This document shows, in pieces, positions 6,361 through 16,600 of a stretch of DNA of 17,979 nucleotides (the stretch's first letter is position 1; every line of letters begins with the position of its first letter). Both the position numbers and the translations under genes were made by a program. Below the pieces are notes generated by a model, which was not told the origin of the DNA, did not search any database, and saw only the letters and a list, made by a program, of their open reading frames with translations. The DNA lies in assembly GCA_964607375.1 (NCBI GenBank), contig CAZSJY010000036.1, positions 1 through 17,979 on the forward strand, given 5' to 3'. The DNA is from JACNLC01 sp964607375. Lineage in GTDB: Bacteria > Fidelibacterota > Marinisomatia > SCGC-AAA003-L08 > JACNLC01.

Positions 6361-7958
6361 TAGTTCACCACCATAACTTTTGTCCAATAAATTTCTTCAC
6401 CTAATGATAGTTTACAAAAATACACTCCATTTGCAACTGTATCTCCCCAATCGTTTTTACCATTCCAAATTATTTCACCTTCACCTAAACTCCCTGCCGA
6501 ATGAGAATCTGATAAATGAATAACCAATTCCATTGCAAAATCGTAAATATCAATTACCGGACTAAAACCTCCATCTGGATTATTTAGCCCATCCCAGAAA
6601 TAAACAAATCTAACATGACCAACTCCTTCGACGACTAAAGCATCATTTATATAAAATGGATTTGGATAAGCGTAAAATTTGTCATCTATATCAATAACAT
6701 TTTGCGTGGATTTCCAAAAACGATGAATATCCCAAGTCATGCCATTATCCGAGGTAGTTGCTAATCCATCAGGAGTTCCTACCCAAACTATATTTTCAGT
6801 TTTTATTGAAGAATAGGTTGTTTCGGATAAGAGTTGCTCTCCGACAAAATTTTGTGGCCTAGTAAACTTCTCCCAATACTCACCATCAATTGAGATATAT
6901 AATCCGTTATCAGTTGAAGCTAACACCGTATCACCTTGAGTTGAAATTTCATAAACCATGAGATTTAATTCTTCGATTCTATTGGAAATATTCCAACTTT
7001 CACCACCATCATCAGTATAACTTAAAGCATTTGTCTCCGTGCCACCTGTTGACCAAGTAACTGCCCATAATCTTGTATAATTATCAAATGGTTGATGTGC
7101 AAATCCAATAACCCAATTACCGGAAAATCCACTTGAGGTAGAAGAATAATGCTTCCAATCAATGCAATCTCCATCAACCACACCTTTATTAATCCCACCA
7201 GCAGTTCCTACCCAAATTATATCTTCAACAGCATAAACTGAAAATCCTTTATGGTTATGTGAGCCACCGTTACCTGGATCATTAGGATTTAACTCATAAT
7301 CATCTGGAAAAACATTCCCACAAATTAAATCTGTTTGTGAATCCATCGGCAAAGGAATTGGTTGCCAAGCCCCGTCTGGGATTGTATAATCGAATCGTTG
7401 AATTCCGCCAGCCCAACTTGCTGAATAAATATAATTTCCGGAAATTGCTAAATCATAAGAAATATTATTGATAGCTGTTGTAACTGCTAATCTTCTGAAT
7501 GATTCACCACCCCAATTATCTGTATAATATTGTGGACTATCTTGTGGGTCAACAGGTTGAGGTTTGTAATGCCAAGTATCTTCTTCATAAATAAAATACC
7601 CAATTCCTGTTCCTTTGGGTTCATATTGTCCTAATGCTAAAGTATCGATCACTCCAGAAACTGCAATAACATCTTCATTTGTAGCCAAAGCTGGGCATCC
7701 ACCTCTTGGAATGTATTCACTATTGAACGAGTTAAAAGTAAAATTCAAAATTTCATTTTTACTAATAAAACCTAAACCATTACCAGTTGCGAAAAATACA
7801 GCATCATCGTTTTGTTTGATACTCACAATTGCATTGTTTGGTAAACCATCAGAATAACCTTCGCTTTTCAATAACTCACTATTTGATTGTAACAGGTAAT
7901 TTTGAGGTATTCCAGATAGTACAATTCCTATAAACAGAATATAAACTAAATTCTTCAT
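6360..7958 (-). CDS. Secreted beta-propeller-like protein with T9SS type A-like C-terminal sorting domain
   Basis: 532 residues from the ATG at 7958. This start is chosen because a GGAGGA site lies at 7965-7970, the ATG overlaps the previous stop (ATGA), and it is followed by a hydrophobic signal sequence (MKNLVYILFIGIVLSG). Residues about 30-420 contain propeller-like repeats: GLPNNAIVSI near residue 40, IIWVGTAGGINKG, IVWVGTPDGLATT, and Asp-box-like turns (YTDDGGESWNI, TSDNGMTWDI, SIDGEYWEKF), as in two-component-regulator propellers and BNR/sortilin-type repeats. Residues about 428-532 form the sorting domain: YPNPF, VIDIYDFAMELVIHL, WNGKNDWGDTVANGVYFCKL and the ending TKVMVVN. That domain targets proteins through SprA to the surface in T9SS organisms. 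The protein is thus a probable cargo encoded beside its translocon. No catalytic motif was recognised. Confidence 0.85.
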   Translation of the reverse strand: MKNLVYILFIGIVLSGIPQNYLLQSNSELLKSEGYSDGLPNNAIVSIKQNDDAVFFATGNGLGFISKNEILNFTFNSFNSEYIPRGGCPALATNEDVIAVSGVIDTLALGQYEPKGTGIGYFIYEEDTWHYKPQPVDPQDSPQYYTDNWGGESFRRLAVTTAINNISYDLAISGNYIYSASWAGGIQRFDYTIPDGAWQPIPLPMDSQTDLICGNVFPDDYELNPNDPGNGGSHNHKGFSVYAVEDIIWVGTAGGINKGVVDGDCIDWKHYSSTSSGFSGNWVIGFAHQPFDNYTRLWAVTWSTGGTETNALSYTDDGGESWNISNRIEELNLMVYEISTQGDTVLASTDNGLYISIDGEYWEKFTRPQNFVGEQLLSETTYSSIKTENIVWVGTPDGLATTSDNGMTWDIHRFWKSTQNVIDIDDKFYAYPNPFYINDALVVEGVGHVRFVYFWDGLNNPDGGFSPVIDIYDFAMELVIHLSDSHSAGSLGEGEIIWNGKNDWGDTVANGVYFCKLSLGEEIYWTKVMVVN

Positions 7959-8845
7959 TGGCAATCCTCCGGACAAGTATTTGAATCTTCATATTCATCT
8001 TGACAGATATCATCTCCACACTTTATTATTTCCAAAACAGTTTCATACTCATCTGCATCGCCTTCATAATCTCTTACTGTAAATTTGAACAATGCAATCC
8101 CGTAACCACCACATTCATTGACAGGTCGCATAGGAATACTTGTGGAATAAACAAATACACTATCATTTTCTGATTCTGAATATTCCAAATACCAAGAAAT
8201 ATCATGGTAATAATTGTTTTCAGATTGGTCATCAGAAATTACAAACTCGCAATCAGAAGTTGAAGAAATATTCTGATACATAAAATCTGTATTGATTGAA
8301 TACAGAACATTTTTGATATCTTCCACTCCGTTTAAGTCCTTTACTGACAGTGATATATCCAAAAATGTTGTTTCAGTTAGATCTAATACAAAGACATCAA
8401 GCATATCCACATCCTCAATTTCCGGAGGGAATTTTTCTTCGATATAGATGTATTTTATTGTAGTTGTAGAATTCCCTTCAATATCAACAATTGAACTTGT
8501 CATAAGAAATTTCCCGTAGAGCATTATGATATTAGTTACCACAGAATACACTCCATTATTTGGCAAAATATCTCCATTCTCACCCAGATCATTCAGAACA
8601 AATGTTTGTTCAAAGTTAACATAATAATCACTTTGAAGTTTTAGTACAACGATGACGCTATCTATGCTATCTAATCCTTGTTCATCTTCGGCTTCAACCT
8701 GAATAAACAATTGTATTGAATCTTGGACAACATCGTAATCTATGAATGTATCTATAATTTTAGGTTCATTAGATTCTTGCGGTATAGTAGGAGTATCACA
8801 AGTCCACCATAAAGAAATGGTGATAAATAAAATTAGTTTTTTCAT
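7955..8845 (-). CDS. Secreted or envelope protein with Ig-like domains and a Cys-rich C-terminal tail, function unknown
   Basis: 296 residues from the ATG at 8845, supported by AAGGAG at 8851-8856 and by overlap with the prmA stop (ATGA). The N-terminus MKKLILFITISLWWTC is a signal peptide; the Cys at residue 16 could be lipidated, but the WWTC context is a poor lipobox. The body looks like two all-beta Ig-like domains: residues about 25-125 with NDLGENGD...NNGVYS, a motif common in Ig-like domains of secreted proteins, and about 130-270 beginning PPEIEDVDM. The tail (CGDDICQDEYEDSNTCPEDCQ, given here as 21 with its last residue being Gln) has five cysteines among acidic residues. I do not recognise a specific family. 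Its place between prmA and the T9SS cargo gene suggests an envelope role. Confidence 0.78.
   Translation of the reverse strand: MKKLILFITISLWWTCDTPTIPQESNEPKIIDTFIDYDVVQDSIQLFIQVEAEDEQGLDSIDSVIVVLKLQSDYYVNFEQTFVLNDLGENGDILPNNGVYSVVTNIIMLYGKFLMTSSIVDIEGNSTTTIKYIYIEEKFPPEIEDVDMLDVFVLDLTETTFLDISLSVKDLNGVEDIKNVLYSINTDFMYQNISSTSDCEFVISDDQSENNYYHDISWYLEYSESENDSVFVYSTSIPMRPVNECGGYGIALFKFTVRDYEGDADEYETVLEIIKCGDDICQDEYEDSNTCPEDCQ
7965..7970 (-). promoter_or_regulatory. Shine-Dalgarno site deciding the start of the propeller protein
   Basis: GGAGGA lies six bases before the ATG at 7958 on the minus strand, within the 3' end of the preceding gene. It favours 7958 over the in-frame start at 7976. Confidence 0.7.
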
Positions 8846-9681
8846 ATTGACTCCTTTTGTTTGATCGCAAGACAAATCCATTCATCTTCTCGTAGGATTT
8901 CTAAAATTACAAAATTGTTTGATTTACATTGATCAGTTACTAAGTTTTCGTCCGTTTCTAATAATCCAGATAATAGAATTATGCTTCTTGTATTTATTAT
9001 TTTTGGAATTAATTTCATAATTACATTTCGGTTGACATTGGCTAATATCAAATCGTATGAATAATCCTTCCATTCAAGAGCGTCAGAAATATGCATCTTA
9101 ACCGAATCACCAATTTTATTCAATTGTAAATTTTCTTCAAAATTCTCTATACATTCAGTATCATTTTCTACTGCATCTACTTTTGATGCTCCAAGTTTTG
9201 ATGATGCAATTGCTAAAATTCCACTTCCTGTTCCAATATCCAAAACATATTGTTCTGGTTTTAACCATTTAAGTAATGCTCTAAGCATTAATTTTGTTGT
9301 GAAATGATGCCCAGTGCCAAACGCCATTCCAGGGCGGATTTTAATGATATACTTCTCTGAATAATTTTTTTTATCCCAATCTGGAATTACTACCATTTCG
9401 TCAGAAATCTTGATTGTTTTAAAATCTTCTTGCCACGAAAGATGCCAAGGTTCAGATTTTATAGTTTCCCATTTTACAGAAATTTTGTATTGTTGGATTA
9501 GAGATTTTAATATTGTTTCAACTTTTGATTTAGATACAATTTCAAAATAAAATAACCAATGATTTTCATTTTTGCTCATTCCAAGATAGTAACTTTGTAG
9601 ATGAGCATCTATGATCTCTAAAACACTTTCATCGGCTTTTAGTATTAATGTTAGCCACTTTTTATTAACTAAACTTCTCAT
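8842..9681 (-). CDS. prmA: Ribosomal protein L11 methyltransferase
   Basis: 279 residues from the ATG at 9681. It methylates lysines and the N-terminus of ribosomal protein L11 using S-adenosylmethionine, in the cytoplasm. The N-terminal L11-recognition domain (about 1-100) is followed by the Rossmann methyltransferase domain. Visible motifs are RPGMAFGTGHHFTTKLML (116-133, family signature), VLDIGTGSGILAIASSKLG (146-164, SAM-binding motif I), DAVEND (169-174, acidic end of beta 2) and DLILANVNRNV (210-220; the ANxNRN form is known from Bacteroidota PrmA). The open frame continues upstream to 9783, but the 9681 ATG overlaps the preceding stop as ATGA, has AGGA just upstream and gives the expected length. 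Its stop also overlaps the next start (ATGA). It is an odd neighbour for secretion genes and is probably translationally coupled to them. Confidence 0.93.
   Translation of the reverse strand: MRSLVNKKWLTLILKADESVLEIIDAHLQSYYLGMSKNENHWLFYFEIVSKSKVETILKSLIQQYKISVKWETIKSEPWHLSWQEDFKTIKISDEMVVIPDWDKKNYSEKYIIKIRPGMAFGTGHHFTTKLMLRALLKWLKPEQYVLDIGTGSGILAIASSKLGASKVDAVENDTECIENFEENLQLNKIGDSVKMHISDALEWKDYSYDLILANVNRNVIMKLIPKIINTRSIILLSGLLETDENLVTDQCKSNNFVILEILREDEWICLAIKQKESI
8851..8856 (-). promoter_or_regulatory. Shine-Dalgarno site deciding the start of the Ig-like protein
   Basis: The minus strand reads AAGGAGTCAATATG, with five bases between AAGGAG and the ATG at 8845. It lies inside the 3' end of prmA and favours this ATG over an in-frame upstream start at 8881. 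Confidence 0.75.
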
Positions 9682-10631
9682 TTCCTGAGATCTTCTTGAA
9701 ATATTAATGTTGTAATAACTGACCCAACTATTTCCAAACTTTTTGGAGAGCAATTTTCGGGAATATCTTGCAATGTATGCCAATAATTTTTCTCCGAATT
9801 TGGGTATTGAAAATCAATAATGTCCACTGCTGGAATTCCCGTGTTGTCAAATAGAACTTTATGGTCATCAGTTACAGCAGGACCAAATAAATAAATAAAC
9901 TCGGAATACCCATAATATGTTGCAATAGACCAAATTTTCTCAACTACATCAGGTGCTTGTTTGTAAGAATTCCATTCTATTGGAATTTGTAAATCAGAAT
10001 CACCAACCATATCTAAACATACTGCATATTTTGGATATGGTTGAGGAATATTCTTTGAAAATAGTTTGGTTCCTATACCAAATCCAGTTTCATCTCCCGC
10101 TTTTCCCATATCCTCTCCGTCGACAAATAGTAAATCAATTCCAATATTCTCCAAAGGATTTTCGTTGAGAATTTCTGCAATTGTCATTAAAACTGCAATT
10201 CCACTAGCACCATCATTTGCACCAATTATTGGTTTATTTCTATTTTCAATTATTGAGTCTTTATCTGCAATTTCTCGTGTGTCCCAATGAGCCAAAAGCA
10301 AAATGCGATCTGTAGAAGTTGGATTAAATCTGGAAAATATATTCGTCAACTTAACTGAATCACTTTTGATAGGATGAATAGCTTGTTCGTTCATTACAAT
10401 TATTTCATCAACTAAAGGATGTAGAAATTTCTGGAAGTATAATGAACAATTTGTATGACCTTCTGATCCAGGATATCTCGGTCCAAAATCGCATTGTATA
10501 TTCAAGTAATCCATTGCTCGATTCCCATCAAAATATGGGATATCTTGTGCATACCCAATACTCATTACAACCAAGAATAGAAAAAACTCTATACTTTTTA
10601 CGCTGTTAGGCTTGAACTTTCTACTAATCAT
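9678..10631 (-). CDS. Secreted glutaminyl-peptide cyclotransferase-like M28-family zinc enzyme
   Basis: 317 residues with a signal peptide ending in SIGYA before QDIPYF. Family motifs appear in order: IQCDFGPRYPGSEGHTNC (45-62), LLLAHWDTRE (111-120), IGANDGASG (136-144, Asp140), LLFVDGEDMG (167-176, Glu173/Asp174), CLDMVGD (205-211, Asp207), TDDHKVLFDNTGIPAVDIID (254-273) and YWHTLQD (283-289, His285). The late DDH and WHT-D blocks match animal-type glutaminyl cyclase (human QPCT) rather than ordinary M28 aminopeptidases. By that comparison Asp140, Asp174 and His285 bind zinc and Glu173 is catalytic. The enzyme turns N-terminal Gln into pyroglutamate, stabilising exported proteins in the periplasm; in Bacteroidota this is tied to the Q-rule for signal-peptidase products. 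The start overlaps the sprA stop (TAATG), with AAGGA at 10634-10638. An aminopeptidase remains possible. Confidence 0.85.
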   Translation of the reverse strand: MISRKFKPNSVKSIEFFLFLVVMSIGYAQDIPYFDGNRAMDYLNIQCDFGPRYPGSEGHTNCSLYFQKFLHPLVDEIIVMNEQAIHPIKSDSVKLTNIFSRFNPTSTDRILLLAHWDTREIADKDSIIENRNKPIIGANDGASGIAVLMTIAEILNENPLENIGIDLLFVDGEDMGKAGDETGFGIGTKLFSKNIPQPYPKYAVCLDMVGDSDLQIPIEWNSYKQAPDVVEKIWSIATYYGYSEFIYLFGPAVTDDHKVLFDNTGIPAVDIIDFQYPNSEKNYWHTLQDIPENCSPKSLEIVGSVITTLIFQEDLRK

Positions 10632-13600
10632 TATCCTTGAATCTTAATATAAACATTAAATCCAAAGTCTTTTTCATAACGAGCACCGTTTATTAAGTCA
10701 TTTGAATATTTGTACATAAAATGAACTCCACCATTAACATATTTAGTGAAACTATATATAATTTTTGGTCTGATTTCCCAAGTTGTTTTGTGTGCTTGCT
10801 CTACAAATTCTCCAACAGTATTTGGTCGTAGTGTTATATCATCGTTGTACGACGAATTAATTTCAAAAGAAATATCGTTTGAAATAGGTAAATCCCTAAA
10901 GAAAAATATAGGTATTGTAAAACCTCCCCTATGACTATACTTAACTTTACTCGTTAAAGAATTCTTAGTAATCCTATCTGTTGTCGAACCATTATTACTG
11001 ATATTCAATGTATGTTTTATATTAAAATTAATATCAACTGGTCTTCTCCCTTTAGTTTTAGCTGTTAATCCAAATAATGGAGAAAATATTCTAGAATAAT
11101 CAGATGATTTTTCTTCACCATCTTGAATTGTAACTGTTTTGTCACCTGTAAAATTGTGACTTATCGTCATTGATTTTAGAACTTTATTCAAGAATGGTAG
11201 TTTTTCCATACCAGACCAATTTATTCCCCAATTTACGAATGGCAGTCCGTTTTCTCCTTTATTGCCTAGCGGGAAAAAGGATATTTTATCTGTTTTAGTT
11301 TCTTGACCACCTGACTGAATAGTTAATGTAGAATTATTCTTAAACTGAAATGTAGTATTAACTTTTGTAGTAATTCTAACACCTGAGTTTAAAGATAAAT
11401 CATCGATATATTTATGAGAAAAACCAGGAATACCAGATTGATGATAAGGTGTATTAGGAGTTTCGGATAATCCAAATCTGAAATCATATCCTGGATGTCC
11501 TTCTACATTACTAAATGTATGATTTAAATTCTTTTTATAATTAACTGAAATTGGCGACAATTTTGATGCTAAAAAGTGTATCGGTCTAAAAACAAATTTG
11601 ATAACTGGGTTTGTTGTCTCTTCATCGTTTGAGTTTGAGTTAGAAGATGAACTACTTCCACGACCTCTACCTGACCTACCAGATGAACCACTTGATCCTT
11701 GAGGTTTGTAAATTAGTTCAATAAAGTCTTTTGGTGAAATATTTACACTCGCACTAAATGCGTTTGTAGAGCTGACATTAGAAGAACGCAATGTATCTAC
11801 AATAGAATTTAATTTCCAGTTATAGGATGAGTTGTAAGTAAGTTTTGGTTTTAGCCATTTCAAGTAATCTGGAGAAAAGGTATTGTTTAAACTTTCTGAA
11901 ATATTTGTTACAGTCCCAGGAGATTTTTCTTTGATAAATAACACTTTATGGTCAATATAATCAATGAGATCACTTTCAATGTTTTTTGTATATGTTGACG
12001 AAATACTTTTAGTATATTGCTGAGTTAAAGAGAAATTCCGCGTCATCTTAAAGCTAGGCCGTTCTGTGATAGTACCTGCTCTTTGCTCCTCAATCTCATT
12101 GTAATCTTTCAAGGTTAATTTTGTAGACCATTTTTTTGGTGACCAGTAAATTCTAGAATCTGAAATTACTTCTCCAATAAGTGGTACCTTTTTCATAAAT
12201 GAAAATGGACGCCAATAGTTTTCATTGCTAAAAGAATACGAATACGAAATGTCTCCTTTATGATCTTGCTTGAATTTATTCCGTATTTGAGTATTAGAAC
12301 TAAAAGAATGTATAGCTGATAAATGAATAGTAAGTCTGTCTAATGTGTATTTTGGTAGCCAATTATCACTTCTTGATGTTTTGCTTAAAGATGTAGAAAC
12401 TGATACAGTACTTGATTTTGTTTTTGCTGAATCTGGTGCTTCCGAAATTGAACCGAGTAAAATATCTGAACCTGGTTTATATTTTGGTGATGTTACATTG
12501 CTTGAATAATTTACAGTAATTGGAGTTTTTATCCCCCAAGAAGATGGTAAAAATAGGTTAGGATTAAATTTAGTATTTATTGAGTATTTCTCACTTGTAC
12601 TACCATTTCCCAAATGTTCTTGTAATCTGTGGAATTCAGCATCAGTTCTTTCAAATGATGATGTAATACTCGCTAAATCTGCCATTTCTAACATACCATA
12701 GAAACGCATTGCACGACCTTTTTCTCTTTTTACTTCAGTCATTCTAAGTTCATCAATCAATACTTGACCATATATTTTTTGATTACTATGATTTTGAACA
12801 CCAACAATTATATACTCTATTCTATCAATGGAGGGTTTTCCTTTAATTCTTACTTTCCTCCACGAGTCTCCGGTATTTTCGAACCATTCACAAATATCTG
12901 ATACTTCATCGCAAAAATCCGGTGGAACATCTCTGAATCCATTTCCGTTTTCATCTTCGAACTCTTCACAAATATCTTCATTACAATCAAAAATTAAGTT
13001 TCCTTCGTCACCATTAGTATTTTCAACAGAATCATAATCATCACCATTAGGATCTTGAGGATTTGCTGAAGTATCAATCAATACAACTTCCCCTGATTCT
13101 AAATAGTGTACGAAAGTTAGAGTATCAAGGCATCCTCCCCAACCATTTTCATATTCACTATAACAACCATCTATTCCCGTGTCTTCGAAAGATTCTGCAT
13201 CAGTAATGCTCAACTTATAGGCTGATAAACCAGCAATATCAATATCAATATGATTACGAGGGTCCCATCCATCGTTTGTTAGAAGTTCATCTTCAAAAAT
13301 TGGTTTTACAATTTCATAATATTTATCATCATCTTGACCAAATCTGAATATCATTTGTACATAAGCAGAATCAAAATCTGTCCATAATCCACCAAATTCT
13401 TCTGGTTCACCAGAAACGAACATTTCCATATTTTTATATGCGAAGAAATTCTGCCTTTTACTTGCAGGAATATCAATCACTTTTTTAATCGCAACTAACG
13501 AATCTGACCCTATTCCTCCATCCTTAAAGGATAATACAAGTGATTGTTCCTTTTCATAAACACCATAATATTCGTCATATTCAACAACGACTCCAGGAGG

Positions 13601-16600
13601 GGATTTGTATTCAGTGTTTTCTTCAGTGTTTGCAACAGCGATGGAAAAAGTTGTATCGGGAGTAAAAATCATACTATCAATTGAAGCTACACCAAGTTCT
13701 TCCCATTCGTTTCCTACTATTTCAAACTTTGCAATTTTAATTGTTTCTTCTGAATATGATTCAAAATTGTTTGCCCATAAACGAACAAATTTCACTTCAG
13801 TCCATTCTACTTCAGCTTCATCAGATTTTTCAAAGTCAGAAAGTAAAATTCTAAACAATTTCCAGTTTGGGTTGCCATCATTATCGTAATCTGTATAACT
13901 TATTTCTTCGTCTATTTCCGGACGCAATTCATAAGTGAAATATCCATTTCTGAAATTGGGACTGTAATCCCTATTCAAATCTTCGGTATCAGGAAGTGTA
14001 TAACCAGCTGATTGTCCATTTCCCTCAGTTCCATTAATCTGACTATAATCTGAACTACCTTCTGAGTAACTCCAGTTATCACCATTTGGATCTCCATCTA
14101 AATTTGGTGGATTTTCAAAATCACACCCACCATTGCCGTCCTCATATTCGTCAGTACATCCATCAAGTCCTGAATCTTCTCCTTCATCTAGTGCATCATT
14201 TCCTCTATTTCCAAAAATCAACTCATCTTCGGTATCTAAACTTCCATTATTGTTTATGTCTTCGCTAATATATCCGATATCAATATGAAGTACAATTTCA
14301 TCATTTTGAACATCTTCTGTGTTCAACCAAAGATCCATATACTTACTATTGCTTTGATCGTAATCGCTAGAATACAATGAAGTTGTTACTCCATTCCAAC
14401 TGTTAAGATTTTCAGAATCTGCATCAGGAAAAGTTTCTAAAACTAACACTCTTGTTGTATTGTTTTGAGCAATATTAGATGTTTGTTGATTTGGCCATAT
14501 CTCTTTAGTATCAATCTCATAATATGGATTATACCAAGACATTTTAATCCTATCATCAACAGACTCATTCACAGGTGGAGATGCCATTTTCCAAAGTTTC
14601 TGCTGGAGATTTATAGAAGTTGTTCGTTTTGAAGATTCAAAATCATCAATAAAAGCTTGTCCTAGTGGATTTGGATTTGGAATCACTTCAGCAAATTCAC
14701 CTTCAAATAATAATCTTGATGGTTTAGTAGTTTCAATAAATGGTAACCAATCTACAGCTCGAGTTATAAAATCAAAATTCCTCTGGTATTTACCATTTAT
14801 GTCCCAAATAAAATTTCTGATTGGTTCGTAACCAATATCTACTTTTTCATCTGTAATGGATTGATTATAGTATAAAGCTGTAAATCCTAAAAATGCATCA
14901 TCAGAAAAATCTAGTTGCATTCTAGTCCCAGCCATTATTTTTTGATCAAAAGATACGATTTCATTCTCTTCATAAGTTACCGAAATATCATTAGTTGGAT
15001 CCAAAGCATCCGGATTTAGAAAATTTAGGGTTCCTGTAAACCCATCAATTGTATAGTCTTGACCTTCTATCAATGTCTGTCCGTTTAGTTTCACTTCTGC
15101 ACTACCTTCTTTGTACAAGAAACCCAGCTCCAGGGATGATGGTCGTTGTGATGAAGATTTTACTTTTAGAATAAACTCGTGTTCTGCAGAAATATCTTGG
15201 GTGTTAGTCGAGTAGTACATAGCTGGACCAGAATCTTCAACATCAGAAAAATCACCATCTGTATCATTTAGTGGTGTTTCAAGTATATCACTTAGTTCAG
15301 AATTTGGATTACCCCAATACAAGTTTCCATTTCCATAGGGCATCCCATCTAAATAGGTTCTTGGATTGGAATCATAGGCGAAGGGCAAATAAGTTGGGAA
15401 AAATAGAAATCCTCTTGCAAAATCAATAATATTTACAAACTGCTTGTCAATAATTCCATCAGGTGTTGGCGAACCTGATTCATCTTGAGTATCTAATCCG
15501 AACAATTCTAAAAATGATGTTCCTTCAGGGCTATATGTTTCAATTCCCTCTTCTCCTTTTTCATGAACTATTTCAAACTCAAATCCATCAGGATTAATAT
15601 TCATAGAACCAAGGGAGTACACATTTTTCAACATCAAAGGCCAAGTTGGTTTTGATGCTGTAGCTGTACCGTCAGATTTTAATAACTTTAGTGTTATTTC
15701 GGTATCCCAAATTCCATTATTGTTCAAATCCTCAAATGGTTCACCTTCTTCCCATTCTCCACTTTCATCAATATCTGTATATGGTTCCCCGGAATATTGA
15801 AGATAATCTATATTCCCAATTGGAGGTAAACCACTCGGAGATATATTTTGAGATTCAGAATCTCTAACGCCAATTGTATATGCTATCCCGACTGCATCTG
15901 TACTACCAACTGTAATAAGTCGAATATATCCTAATAGCTGATTTATCTCATAATCTACATCACGAACGAGACGAACCCAATCACCTGATTCTGTTACGCT
16001 ATTATTTTCATAGGGTCCTGTAGCTGGATCCAAGTAAGCGGTTCCATAAACTTTTCCTGAAACATTGGCAGAAGTTCTTTTATAAACTTCAAATCTCTCA
16101 ATTACTTTATTAGGATTATACGAATGGGAAAAATCAGAGTTTAAAGGATAGAATAAATTTTTGAAGTCTTCATCAATGAAGTAAAAGTTTTTAGAGAAAT
16201 TATTATCATCAAATGAAAATTCCTGTGCAGTTCCACCAACAGGTAAATCTACCTTCGATTTTTTAACCTGTTCACGAGATGCAATTGTAGTTATTGACAA
16301 CGGACCTAGTTGATGCTTGGATTTTATTCCAAACAAACCTTCACTTTTACTACCACTTTGGTTTACAAATTTAGTTCCAGTTAAGGACAAGTTGATATTT
16401 CCTGCTTCGAGTGATTGTAAAATTCTATCTTCGTCTGCTTCATACTTAATAAGCATATCGTTTTCCCAAGAAAAAGTAGATTCAGAATTTTGTTTTACTA
16501 AAATTGATATATTCCCAATATTTCCTTCAATATCAAACTTCTGTTGTTGCTCAAAATCTAAATCCCAAGTTTTACCTTCTTGAAAACTTGTTTGAGTTTT

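Noticed and set aside
9682..9783. Longer prmA starting at 9783
   Set aside because: It would overlap the cyclase gene by about 106 bases and add 34 non-conserved residues; the ATG at 9681 gives a normal PrmA length and an ATGA overlap.
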